A stretch of 64,000 nt of DNA from JBOHRN01 sp050732775 (GTDB lineage: Bacteria; Gemmatimonadota; Gemmatimonadetes; Longimicrobiales; Longimicrobiaceae): assembly GCA_050732775.1 (NCBI GenBank), contig JBOHRN010000037.1:62001-126000 (forward strand), given 5' to 3'. Positions 9,625 through 17,415 of the stretch are shown in pieces. Numbering within the stretch: the first letter of the stretch is position 1; every line of letters starts with the position of its first letter. A program made the position numbers and the translations under genes. The notes under the pieces are model-generated. The model was not told the origin of the DNA, searched no databases, and worked only from the letters and a program-made list of their open reading frames with translations.

Positions 9625-10032
9625 TTACGGCTGCGAAATCTTCTCGACCATCTCTCCGACCCGCTCGTCTTCGCCGCGGCGGGCCAGGTCGGCCTGGGCC
9701 ACTACGCCGACGCAGCGGCCGTTCTCGTCTACCACCAGGCGGCGGAGCTTCTTCTCGGCCATCAGCCGTTCCGCTACCGAGACGTCGTCGTCGGGGGAAC
9801 AGGTCACCACGTGCGAGGTCATCGCCTCGCGCACCGAGGTTCCGGGCCCCTTCCCCTGCGCCACCGCGCGGACGGCGATGTCTCGGTCGGTGATCACCCC
9901 CACCGGGCGGTCTCCCTCTGCCACGGGGATCGCCCCGCAGTTATGCTCCTTCATCAGGTCGGCGGCGTGTTGCACCGTGTCGTCGGGGGTGCAGGTGGCC
10001 GGTGTCTCGGTCATCACTTCGCGTACTCTCAC
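9625..10032 (-). CDS. CBS domain-containing protein
   Basis: A 135-residue protein made of two CBS domains in tandem, the Bateman module that binds adenine nucleotides in many regulators. Each repeat has the expected pattern (VREVMTETPATCTPDD, then GVITDRDIAVR; VREAMTSHVVTCSPDD, then GVVAQADLARR). The GTG at 10032 is chosen because GGGAGG lies five bases upstream; a longer frame would overlap the neighbouring methyltransferase gene. There is no attached catalytic domain, so its partner is unknown. The 154 bases between this gene and the acyl-CoA dehydrogenase carry no other gene. Confidence 0.88.
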   Translation of the reverse strand: MRVREVMTETPATCTPDDTVQHAADLMKEHNCGAIPVAEGDRPVGVITDRDIAVRAVAQGKGPGTSVREAMTSHVVTCSPDDDVSVAERLMAEKKLRRLVVDENGRCVGVVAQADLARRGEDERVGEMVEKISQP

Positions 10033-10124
10033 GGTATCCTCCCTATGGTTGTAACGGATGTCGCGCGCTAGGCACCAGCCCTGCAACCAGCGCGCCAGGG
10101 GTGGGCCGTCGCACGGGTAGCACC

Positions 10125-10709
10125 CTAGCGGCGCGCCCGGATCAGTATCACTGTGTCTTTCCAAAGGGGGCGGGCTTCCTCTACTTCGAAGCCCGCCTCC
10201 GCCGCTAGCACGGCCGTGTCGCGGTCGAAGTGCTCGCCCCAGAGCGGCGCGGATACGCGGGTGGCCAGGCCGGCGAGCCGACCCAGAGCTCCGGAGGGGC
10301 GCACGTGCTCGAGCAGGACCAGGGGGGCTCCCGGACGGAGCACCCGGCGCACCTCGGCCAATCCGCGTACCGGGTCCGAGACTTCACAAAAGACCAGGGT
10401 GGCCGCGGCAAAGCCGAAGCTGCGGTCCCGGAAGGGGAGCCACTCCGCGTCGGCCGCCGCTAGCAGGGGGCCGCCGGCTTCGGTTTTTCGCCGTGCCCGC
10501 GAGAGCATACGCTGCGAGACATCCACCGCCACCACCGTCGCGCCCGCGGGGTGGTAAGGGAAGTTGGCGCCGGTGCCCACGCCGATCTCCAACCCCAGCC
10601 CGGCGGCTGGAAGTAAATCCCACGCCTGTCGGCGCCAAGCGGCGAACGCCCGTCTCTCCAGCGGGGCGGTGAGGACGTCGTAGACCGAGGCCAGTTCGAT
10701 GGCGGTCAT
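10125..10709 (-). CDS. Class I SAM-dependent methyltransferase
   Basis: A 194-residue Rossmann-fold methyltransferase. Motif I is LEIGVGTGANFPY at about 40-52, followed by an acidic residue in VVAVDVS, and the later motifs LVFCEVSDP and LVLLEHVRPSG are typical of the UbiE-like Methyltransf_11 family. The substrate cannot be read from sequence. Length and the LEHVRP motif resemble small phospholipid or quinone methyltransferases, but this is only a resemblance. It precedes the CBS gene by 92 bases on the same strand and is divergent from doxX. Confidence 0.85.
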   Translation of the reverse strand: MTAIELASVYDVLTAPLERRAFAAWRRQAWDLLPAAGLGLEIGVGTGANFPYHPAGATVVAVDVSQRMLSRARRKTEAGGPLLAAADAEWLPFRDRSFGFAAATLVFCEVSDPVRGLAEVRRVLRPGAPLVLLEHVRPSGALGRLAGLATRVSAPLWGEHFDRDTAVLAAEAGFEVEEARPLWKDTVILIRARR

Positions 10710-10890
10710 ACTCTCCGGGGTTTGGTTCTCCCCTGGTGGGCAATCTCTGGACCGCGGTACGGGCCAGGGGGGATCACGGCGGGCACCGGTGAAGGGCGAC
10801 GGGAACTTCCGCTGCCTCCCGCGAATTGATACCTTACTCGTAGCTTCCGGTCCGCCGGACCATCATCCCCTTCTACCAGGAGACGCAAGC

Positions 10891-11406
10891 ATGTTCAAAG
10901 CAACGGCCGATTGGGCGCCCCTTCCGCTGCGGCTGGTCCTCGGTTTCGGGTTCATCTACCACGGCTACCCCAAGCTGTTCACCGCGGAGGGCCAGCAGAT
11001 GTTCGTGGGCATGCTCCAGCAGATCGGCGTCCCGGCCCCCGGACTGACCAGCTGGCTGGTGGGCGCGGTGGAGTTCTTCGGAGGCTTGGCCTTGATCCTC
11101 GGAATCGGAGTAACGATCGTGGCGGTGCTGGGGATAATCGAAATGCTCGTGGCTATGTTTACCGTGCACCTGCCACACGGCTTCAACTTCATGAACATCA
11201 CCGGCATGGGTCCGGAGGGACCGGAGTTCGGCATGCCTGGCTACGAGGTCAACCTCCTCTATCTAGCGGGCTTTGCCGCGCTGGCGCTGTTGGGGGCGGG
11301 GCGCTTCTCACTCGAGGAGAAGATCAGCGGGCGCCGAACCATTGACCAGGCGTCGCGAGACGCGCCCGCGCCCGCCGCGGGGGTGGGGGGAGTTCAGCGC
11401 GGGTAA
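10891..11406 (+). CDS. DoxX family membrane protein
   Basis: A 171-residue integral membrane protein with four predicted hydrophobic segments (LPLRLVLGFGFIYHG, WLVGAVEFFGGLALILGIG, IVAVLGIIEMLVAMF and LLYLAGFAALALLGAG) and the FIYHGYPKLF and EFFGG signatures of DoxX. The family includes thiosulfate:quinone oxidoreductase subunits and many proteins of unknown function linked to redox stress. An AGGAG lies nine bases upstream of the ATG. Its 3' end overlaps the convergent namZ gene by 13 bases. A TACCTTA element at 10830-10836 may be the promoter. Confidence 0.88.
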   Translation: MFKATADWAPLPLRLVLGFGFIYHGYPKLFTAEGQQMFVGMLQQIGVPAPGLTSWLVGAVEFFGGLALILGIGVTIVAVLGIIEMLVAMFTVHLPHGFNFMNITGMGPEGPEFGMPGYEVNLLYLAGFAALALLGAGRFSLEEKISGRRTIDQASRDAPAPAAGVGGVQRG

Positions 11407-12683
11407 AGCCGGTAGCGCTCGCGGACCGGCAGCCACGCCTCGAGCTCGGCCCGCCAGCGGCGCAGTAGCTCATCCGGCTCCACTCCCCGGTCGAACGCCT
11501 CGCGTGCCCAGCGGGAGCCGATCATCTGGGTAAAGCCGTCGTTGGTGACTTCGAAGTCGCCGGGGTGTAGAGCACGGATCTCGTGCATGAGCACCAGCGC
11601 CGTGCGCACGCTCTGGTAACGGTTCCGGTCGGTGACACCGATCTTCACGCCGTGTACGGTCTCGTCCCGGTACGGCACCCACCCCGCGCCCGCGGGCGTA
11701 AAGGTGACTGGCTCGAAGCTGACGCCGGGCAAGCGGCGAGCCGCCAGCCGGCGAGCCAGCCGCGCTTCATCCACCCACGGCGCCCCCACATAAGAGAACG
11801 GCGCCTCGGTGCCGCGCCCCACGCTCAGGTTGGTGCCTTCTAGCAAAACCAGCCCAGCGTAGGTGAGGGCCGCCTCTAGGGAGCGGATATTGGGGGAGGG
11901 GTCGATCCACGGCAGGCCGGTCTGGTCGAACCAGGTGGAGCCGCGCCACCCCGCCGCCGGTACCACGTGCAAGTCGGCGCCCACGCCGAACTCACCGTTT
12001 ACGTACAGGGCGATCTCGCCCACCGTCATGCCGTGCCGCAGGGGAACCGGGTAGTAGCCGGTGATCGGTTGCCACACGTGGCGCATCTCCATCTCCATCA
12101 GCGGGCCCTCCACGCGCGCGGTGATCGGGTTGGGGCGGTCGAGCACGACGAAGGGGATACCGGCCCCGGCGGCCGCCTCCATCGCCATCGCCATGGTCCA
12201 GATGAAGGTGTACGGCCTCGCGCCCACGTCCTGCATGTCGAAGAGGAGGACGTCGATCCCCGCCAGCATCTCGGGGGTGGGGCGCCGCGTCTCCCCGTAC
12301 AGGGAGTGGACCGGTAGGCCGGTGGCTTCGTCTACGCCGCCTTCGATCTTCTCGCCCCCCTCGATGCCGCCCCGCAAGCCGTGCTCGGGGCCGTAGAGGG
12401 CTACCAGCTCCACCCCGGGGTGCCGGTGCAGCAGGTCGATGCCGCTCTCGCCGGCCGAGGTCACCGCCGACTGGTTGGTCAGCAGGCCGGCCCGCTCGCC
12501 GCGCACCAGATGGAGAGAGTCTCGCAGCAAGACCTCCAAGCCGGGGAGCACGACCCCCGTTGCTCGCTCTGGCTCCCCGGCTTCGGGTGGGGGGGTGGCG
12601 ACGGGCGGTACGGGCGCGGGTACGGGCGCGGTGGCGCACCCGGCCAGGAGCGCGCTGATGATGAACGGTTGGCGGAAGCTCAT
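11394..12683 (-). CDS. namZ: NamZ-type exo-beta-N-acetylmuramidase (DUF1343), lipoprotein
   Basis: Member of the DUF1343 family, whose Bacillus member NamZ removes N-acetylmuramic acid from the non-reducing ends of peptidoglycan fragments. The 429-residue protein starts with a lipoprotein signal ending in LLAGC, then a proline-rich linker and the family core: LTNQSAV, YGPEHGLRG, FDMQDVGARPYTFIW and VVLDRPNPI. The ATG at 12683 gives a proper signal peptide; an upstream in-frame extension is Arg/Ser-rich and unlikely. On the minus strand a TATAAT lies at 12720-12715, but no good -35 fits it. With murQ and nagZ 8-11 kb away it suggests cell-wall salvage. Confidence 0.85.
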   Translation of the reverse strand: MSFRQPFIISALLAGCATAPVPAPVPPVATPPPEAGEPERATGVVLPGLEVLLRDSLHLVRGERAGLLTNQSAVTSAGESGIDLLHRHPGVELVALYGPEHGLRGGIEGGEKIEGGVDEATGLPVHSLYGETRRPTPEMLAGIDVLLFDMQDVGARPYTFIWTMAMAMEAAAGAGIPFVVLDRPNPITARVEGPLMEMEMRHVWQPITGYYPVPLRHGMTVGEIALYVNGEFGVGADLHVVPAAGWRGSTWFDQTGLPWIDPSPNIRSLEAALTYAGLVLLEGTNLSVGRGTEAPFSYVGAPWVDEARLARRLAARRLPGVSFEPVTFTPAGAGWVPYRDETVHGVKIGVTDRNRYQSVRTALVLMHEIRALHPGDFEVTNDGFTQMIGSRWAREAFDRGVEPDELLRRWRAELEAWLPVRERYRLYPR

Positions 12684-12819
12684 GAAGAGGTATATTGAGA
12701 CATGGTGACGAACGATTATAGCTATACCGCGCGACGGTAGGGAAGAGCACGCCGCTGGACCAGATCGCCCGGGCACTCGCCAGGTCGCCGTCGTTTTGGA
12801 CCTTTGAGAGCGTTTGAAC

Positions 12820-14475
12820 ATGCTATTCGCAAACCGCAGGGCCCGGTGGATCTTGCCCTGGGCGCTTTTTACTCTCGCGGGGTGCGGTGAGCGCGCGGCT
12901 AGGGAGGGGGGAGCGCAGCGAGACCTCTCTACCCTCAACGGACGCCCCGCGGGGGGCACCCTGGTGGTCCTAGCCGACCGGGAGCCCGACGAGCTGAACC
13001 CGCTCACCTACGCCAGCCACCCCGCCTCCCAGGTCACCCACCTCATCTACCGCACCCTGGCCCGGCGCGACAGCACCCTGTCCAACTACCGGCCCGACCT
13101 TGCCCTCTGGTGGGAACTCACCCCCGACTCCTCGGCGGTGATCGTGCGGTTGCGCGACGACGTCTTCTGGCACGACGGCCGGCCGGTCACCGCCGGCGAC
13201 GTGGCCTTTACCATCGAGAGCCAGCGGGACGAGCGGGTGGCCTCGCCCCGGCAGGCCGACGTGGGCGCCGTGACCGGAGCGCAGGCGGTGGACTCCTTTA
13301 CCGTGCGGGTCGAGCTGGAAGAGGCTGGGCCGTACACGGTCAACGCCCTGCTGCACGTCATGCCCGTGCCCAGACACCTGTTGCAGGGGGTGCCTCCCGA
13401 GCGGCTCAAGTTCTCGCGGCTGGCGCGCCGGCCGGTGGGCAACGGGCTCTTCCGTTTCGTGGAGTGGCGGGCGGGCCAGTCGATCACCCTCGCCGCCAAT
13501 ACGGAGGCCCCCGAGGGGCGTCCTCCCCTGGACCGGATCGTGCTGCGCTTCGTGCCCGAGCCGAGCGCCGCCCTCACCGAACTCCTCTCGGGCCAGGCCG
13601 ACCTGATGATGAAGCTGCCCCCCGACTTCCGCGAACGGGTAGAGCGGTCGGAGCGGGTGCGGCTCGCCCACACCGCGCGGGTCCGGCCCGCCTGGATCGC
13701 CTGGAACCTGGACCGGGAGCCGGTGGACGACCGGCGGGTGCGCCGCGCCCTGCTCATGGGGATCGACCGGGAGGCGCTGGTGGGGGGCCTTTTCGGCGAG
13801 GAGGGCCGGGTGGCGTGGTCTCCGATCCCGCCGGGTCTGGCGGAGCACTCCGGCTCGGTGGAACCGGTCCGCTTCGACCCGGAGCGGGCCCGCGAGCTCC
13901 TGGACCAGGCCGGTTGGCGAGACCGGGACGGCGACGGCGTGCGCGAGCGGGCCGGCCGGCCGCTCCGACTAGAGGTGGATTACCTCTCCTCGGACGCCGT
14001 CCGGCGCGACGTACTGGTGGGGATGCAGGCCATGCTACGCCGCGTCGGCGTGGAGCTGGTGCCCCGCCCCTACGAGAGCACCGCCTGGGTGGACCGGCTC
14101 TACGCCCGCGACTTCGTGGGCTCGTTCTGGGGCTGGGGTTGGGGGCCGGGGGTGGTGGGAATCAACGCGGAGATGATCCTCCACTCTCGCTCCATCCCCC
14201 CGGACGGCCCCAACTTTATCGGCTACAGCGACGACCGGCTGGACGGCTGGATCGATTCGGTGCTGGTCGAATTTGACCCGGCCCGCTCGCGGGAGCTGTG
14301 GCGGATGATCGAGCAGCGGGTGATTGACGACGCGGCGTACGCCCCCATTTATCTGGACCCAGAGCTAATCGGGGTGCACCGCCGTTTCCGCGATGCCGGC
14401 TTGTGGGGGGTAGAGTGGTGGGAGGACGTCCACACCTGGTGGGTTCCCCCCGGCAGACGGCTGCCGCGGGATTGA
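12820..14475 (+). CDS. Oligopeptide-type ABC transporter substrate-binding lipoprotein
   Basis: A 551-residue family 5 solute-binding protein (DppA/OppA type) that would capture peptides or similar solutes in the periplasm. It has a lipoprotein signal with the lipobox LAGC, then the characteristic start of the mature domain (DELNPLTYASHPASQVTHLIYRTL), the WHDGRPVTAGDVAFTIE segment and WIAWNLDREPVDDRRVRRALLMGIDREALV. No permease or ATPase gene is next to it, so it is an orphan here. Being divergent from namZ, it might bind muropeptides, but this is inference. The ATG at 12820 is used; a TTG two codons earlier is possible. Confidence 0.88.
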   Translation: MLFANRRARWILPWALFTLAGCGERAAREGGAQRDLSTLNGRPAGGTLVVLADREPDELNPLTYASHPASQVTHLIYRTLARRDSTLSNYRPDLALWWELTPDSSAVIVRLRDDVFWHDGRPVTAGDVAFTIESQRDERVASPRQADVGAVTGAQAVDSFTVRVELEEAGPYTVNALLHVMPVPRHLLQGVPPERLKFSRLARRPVGNGLFRFVEWRAGQSITLAANTEAPEGRPPLDRIVLRFVPEPSAALTELLSGQADLMMKLPPDFRERVERSERVRLAHTARVRPAWIAWNLDREPVDDRRVRRALLMGIDREALVGGLFGEEGRVAWSPIPPGLAEHSGSVEPVRFDPERARELLDQAGWRDRDGDGVRERAGRPLRLEVDYLSSDAVRRDVLVGMQAMLRRVGVELVPRPYESTAWVDRLYARDFVGSFWGWGWGPGVVGINAEMILHSRSIPPDGPNFIGYSDDRLDGWIDSVLVEFDPARSRELWRMIEQRVIDDAAYAPIYLDPELIGVHRRFRDAGLWGVEWWEDVHTWWVPPGRRLPRD

Positions 14476-14478
14476 TAC

Positions 14479-14507
14479 TTGCATTCCCCGCCCGGGGGGT
14501 TATCTTT
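14479..14507 (+). promoter_or_regulatory. Predicted rho promoter, TTG-N19-TATCTTT
   Basis: TTG at 14479-14481 and TATCTTT at 14501-14507 are separated by 19 bases, the same layout as before murQ and glgP. Read as a classical promoter it is TTGCAT, a 16-base spacer and TATCTT. The GC-rich stretch between (CCCCGCCCGGGG) could also form a small hairpin. Predicted transcription starts about 40 bases before the rho ATG. Confidence 0.45.
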
Positions 14508-14555
14508 TTCACAGCCAACGCCGTCCCGGCAAGTGTATCCCAATCAGATTCCAGC

Positions 14556-15728
14556 ATGAGCGCTACCGGCCAACCAGCCGCGTCTGCCACTCCCCGCGCG
14601 ACCCCGGCCGGGGTCGAAGGTGTCCTCGAAGTGCTGGGGAACGGAAGCGGCTTTCTGCGCGCCCCCGCCCACGGCTACCTGGCGTCTTCGCAAGACGTCT
14701 TCGTTCCCCAGTCCTTGATCAGGCGCTACGAACTGCGCACCGGAGACCGCCTCTCGGGGGTGGCCGGGTCTCCCCCCGGGCGGGGCAAGGGCCCGCCCCT
14801 CCAGGAGATCGAATCCGTCAACGGAGCGCCCCCCGAGACGGCTCGCGGACGGCCGGTCTTCGCTTCGCTACCAGCGGTCTACCCGGACGAGCAACTGGTG
14901 CTCGAGTGCGACCTCGGAGAGGGCCGCAAGGGTGACTTCACCACCCGGGTAATCGACCTGGTGGCCCCTCTCGGCAAAGGCCAACGCACCCTCATCGTGG
15001 CCCCGTCCCGGGCGGGCAAGACCATGCTGCTGCAGGCGATCATCAAGGGGATCGCTACCAACCACCCGGCCGCCACGCTTTTCATCTTGCTGGTGGACGA
15101 ACGCCCCGAGGAGGTCACCGAGATGGAGATGTTGGGCCTGGGTGAGGTGGTTGCCTCTTCGTTCGATTGCCCGGCCGAGCGGCACGTGGCGGTGGCCGAG
15201 ATGACGCTCGAGATGACCCGCCGTCAGGTTGAGAGCGGCCGGGACGCGGTCTTGGTGCTCGATTCGCTGACCCGCCTGGCGCGCGCCTATAACACCACCG
15301 AGAGGAGTACCGGCCGTACTCTTTCGGGCGGCATCGACAGCGGGGCCCTGGAGAAGCCGAAGCGGTTCTTCGGATCGGCCCGTAAAGTTGCCGACAAGGC
15401 GGGAGGCGGAAGCTTGACCATCATAGCCACCGCCCTGATCGACACTGGAAGCCGCATGGACGAGGTGATTTTCGAGGAGTTCAAGGGGACCGGAAACTCG
15501 GAGGTCGTGCTCGACCGCGAACTCGCCGACCGGCGTATCTTTCCGGCCGTGGACGTCCCGCTATCGGCCACCCGCCGCGAGGAGCTCCTCTTTGCGGAAA
15601 AAGACCTCCCCAAAGTGCAACAGATTCGGCGCGCCCTCCACCCGCTCTCCAACCTCGACGCCATCCAGCTACTCCTCAAACAGCTCGCCGATACCGGATC
15701 CAACCGAGAGTTACTGTCCCGGTTATGA
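14556..15728 (+). CDS. rho: Transcription termination factor Rho, short N-terminus
   Basis: RNA-dependent hexameric ATPase that ends transcription at unstructured, ribosome-free RNA. In the 390-residue protein the cold-shock-like RNA-binding domain starts almost at once (GVEGVLEVLGNGSGFLR at about 19-35). The ATPase core follows with the P-loop APSRAGKT at 149-156, LLVDERPEEVTEM, VLDSLTRLARAYN and LIDTGSRMDEV. The roughly 47-residue N-terminal helical Rho_N subdomain of the Escherichia coli protein is missing: upstream of the chosen ATG the frame has no similarity to it. No strong Shine-Dalgarno is seen. Confidence 0.96.
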   Translation: MSATGQPAASATPRATPAGVEGVLEVLGNGSGFLRAPAHGYLASSQDVFVPQSLIRRYELRTGDRLSGVAGSPPGRGKGPPLQEIESVNGAPPETARGRPVFASLPAVYPDEQLVLECDLGEGRKGDFTTRVIDLVAPLGKGQRTLIVAPSRAGKTMLLQAIIKGIATNHPAATLFILLVDERPEEVTEMEMLGLGEVVASSFDCPAERHVAVAEMTLEMTRRQVESGRDAVLVLDSLTRLARAYNTTERSTGRTLSGGIDSGALEKPKRFFGSARKVADKAGGGSLTIIATALIDTGSRMDEVIFEEFKGTGNSEVVLDRELADRRIFPAVDVPLSATRREELLFAEKDLPKVQQIRRALHPLSNLDAIQLLLKQLADTGSNRELLSRL

Positions 15729-15749
15729 GGCCAGGGTAACTCCCGCGCA

Positions 15750-16169
15750 GTGAACCAACTCTTTTGGGCGCTCACCCTGGCGGGGCTGATTTTTCTCCTC
15801 TTCTCCTTCTGGCGCGGGTCGATGCGCAGGAGGGGGGCGCGGCTGGCGAGGGTCCTCGAGGAGAAAGAGGGCGTGCTGCGCTCGGCCGTAGAGGCCCCGG
15901 TCAGATTTACGCCCCCTCCGGCCGGCGAGAGCCCCCCTCCGTGGAGCCGGAGGGGCACGTTGGTGCTAACTAGGGTCCGGCTGGCCGGCTTCGCGGGCCG
16001 GGCCCGTTTTGTCCTGGTCAAGGGCGGCGGCGCGCGCCCCGGGATGGTTGCGGCCGAGCAGGGGTGGCTGGTGGTACGGCCGCGCGGCAAGGCCGGGCGG
16101 GCCGTCTGGTACCACCTTGCCGACGCCGAGGAGTGGGTCCGGGAGGCGAGAAAGATGCTCGGACCTTGA
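15750..16169 (+). CDS. Hypothetical single-pass membrane protein
   Basis: A 139-residue protein of unknown function. It opens with one membrane segment (LFWALTLAGLIFLLFSFW, about residues 4-21), followed by an Arg-rich cytoplasmic-side stretch, a short proline-rich linker and a compact domain of beta character ending in a helix (AEEWVREARKMLG). It begins with GTG 21 bases after rho, so it may share the rho transcript. I recognise no family. Confidence 0.65.
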   Translation: MNQLFWALTLAGLIFLLFSFWRGSMRRRGARLARVLEEKEGVLRSAVEAPVRFTPPPAGESPPPWSRRGTLVLTRVRLAGFAGRARFVLVKGGGARPGMVAAEQGWLVVRPRGKAGRAVWYHLADAEEWVREARKMLGP

Positions 16170-16183
16170 AGGGCGAGAGACGC

Positions 16184-16570
16184 TCACCCCTCCAGGTAGG
16201 TGGGGATCAGCGCTAATAGCTGGCGGGTGTTGACCGGTTTGGTGAGGTAACCGGCGCACCCGGCCTCCAGGCACGCCTCTTCGTCGGTCTCCAGGGCGCG
16301 GCCGGTGATCGCCACCACCGGGATGCCGACCGTGGACTCCTTCTGCTTGAGAGACCGGACCAGGTCCAGCCCCCGCGCGTCGGGGAGCCCCAGGTCCATC
16401 AAGATCAGGTCCGGGCTTGCGTTCCGCGAGAGAGCCAGCGCCTTCTTTCCCGACCCCGCTGCCAATACGCGGTACCCGCTGTCTTCCAGGAGCACGGTGA
16501 AGGCCTGGCGGATGGTCTGGTTGTCCTCCACCAGCAGGATCAGCGGCCTGCCGTCCGTGCCACCGCTCAC
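16184..16570 (-). CDS. Response regulator, receiver domain only
   Basis: A 128-residue CheY-like receiver with no output domain. The acidic pocket is EDN at about 15-17, the phospho-accepting aspartate is D59 (LILMDLGLP), the conserved Thr lies in VVAITG and the Lys is K111 (YLTKPV). It overlaps the upstream kinase gene by four bases, so the pair is co-translated and the kinase is its likely phosphodonor. With no DNA-binding domain it presumably acts by protein contact or in a phosphorelay. Confidence 0.92.
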   Translation of the reverse strand: MSGGTDGRPLILLVEDNQTIRQAFTVLLEDSGYRVLAAGSGKKALALSRNASPDLILMDLGLPDARGLDLVRSLKQKESTVGIPVVAITGRALETDEEACLEAGCAGYLTKPVNTRQLLALIPTYLEG

Positions 16571-17388
16571 GCCACTCTACCGCCCGCCGCCGCCTCGACG
16601 GAGGGAAGGGTGAAGTAGAAGCGGCTCCCCTCGCCCAAGCTGCTCTCCACCCAGATCTCGCCTCCGTGGAGCCGGACAAAGTTACGGGCTATGGAGAGCC
16701 CCAGCCCGGTGCCGTGATGTACGCGGGCGCGCGAACTATCGACCTGGGCAAACTCTTCGAAGATCATGGCGTGGTGGGTGGGGTCGATGCCGATGCCGCT
16801 GTCCTCGACCGCCACCTCGAGCCACCCCGGTTTGGGGGCGTGCCGTGCGGCCCGGACCTCGATGTGTCCGCCCTCGAGCGTGAATTCGATGGCGTTGCCG
16901 AGCAGGTTGCCGAGCACGTGCAAGACCTTGTCGCGGTCGGCCCGCACCGCGGGCAGGCCGTTGCAGCCGGTGGCGGAGTAACCGAGCCGCTTGCGCCCCA
17001 GCAGAGAGGCGTTCATTGCGTGCGCGTCCGCGATCACCTCTTCCACCGCGAACTCCACCAGCTCCAGCTCGGCCGCGCGGGTGTTGGCGCGGGCGTAGGT
17101 GAGCACCTCCTCGATCATGGAGAGGAGCTGGCGGGTGGAGGAGATGATGGCCCCGACCGCCTCCTTCTGCTTGGGGGTGAGCTCGCCCAGGAGCTCGTCG
17201 CGGAGCACCTCGCCGTAGGTGACCACGGCGGTGAGCGGGGTCCGCAGCTCGTGAGAGACGTTGGCCAAGAAGTGAGACTTGGCGGCGTCCAGGTTGCGCA
17301 GCTCCAAGACCTCGCGCTCGAGCTCGCCGATCCGGCTTGCGAGCTCTACCCGGTCGTCCCGGTCGGGGGGTGGCTGAGTTCCGGTCAT
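16567..17388 (-). CDS. Soluble sensor histidine kinase
   Basis: A 273-residue kinase without membrane segments or a recognised sensor domain: a short coiled-coil leader (about 15-35) leads directly into the HisKA domain with phospho-accepting H46 in NVSHELRTPLT. The HATPase domain follows, with the N box (LGNLLGNAIEFT), G1 (DSGIGID), F box (IFEEFAQ) and G2 (GTGLGLSIA). The input signal must come from a partner or from the coiled coil. It is downstream of the ABC exporter gene (27-base gap) and overlaps the receiver gene by four bases. Confidence 0.93.
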   Translation of the reverse strand: MTGTQPPPDRDDRVELASRIGELEREVLELRNLDAAKSHFLANVSHELRTPLTAVVTYGEVLRDELLGELTPKQKEAVGAIISSTRQLLSMIEEVLTYARANTRAAELELVEFAVEEVIADAHAMNASLLGRKRLGYSATGCNGLPAVRADRDKVLHVLGNLLGNAIEFTLEGGHIEVRAARHAPKPGWLEVAVEDSGIGIDPTHHAMIFEEFAQVDSSRARVHHGTGLGLSIARNFVRLHGGEIWVESSLGEGSRFYFTLPSVEAAAGGRVA

Positions 17389-17415
17389 GGCAGGAGAAGA
17401 AACATATGGACCGGT

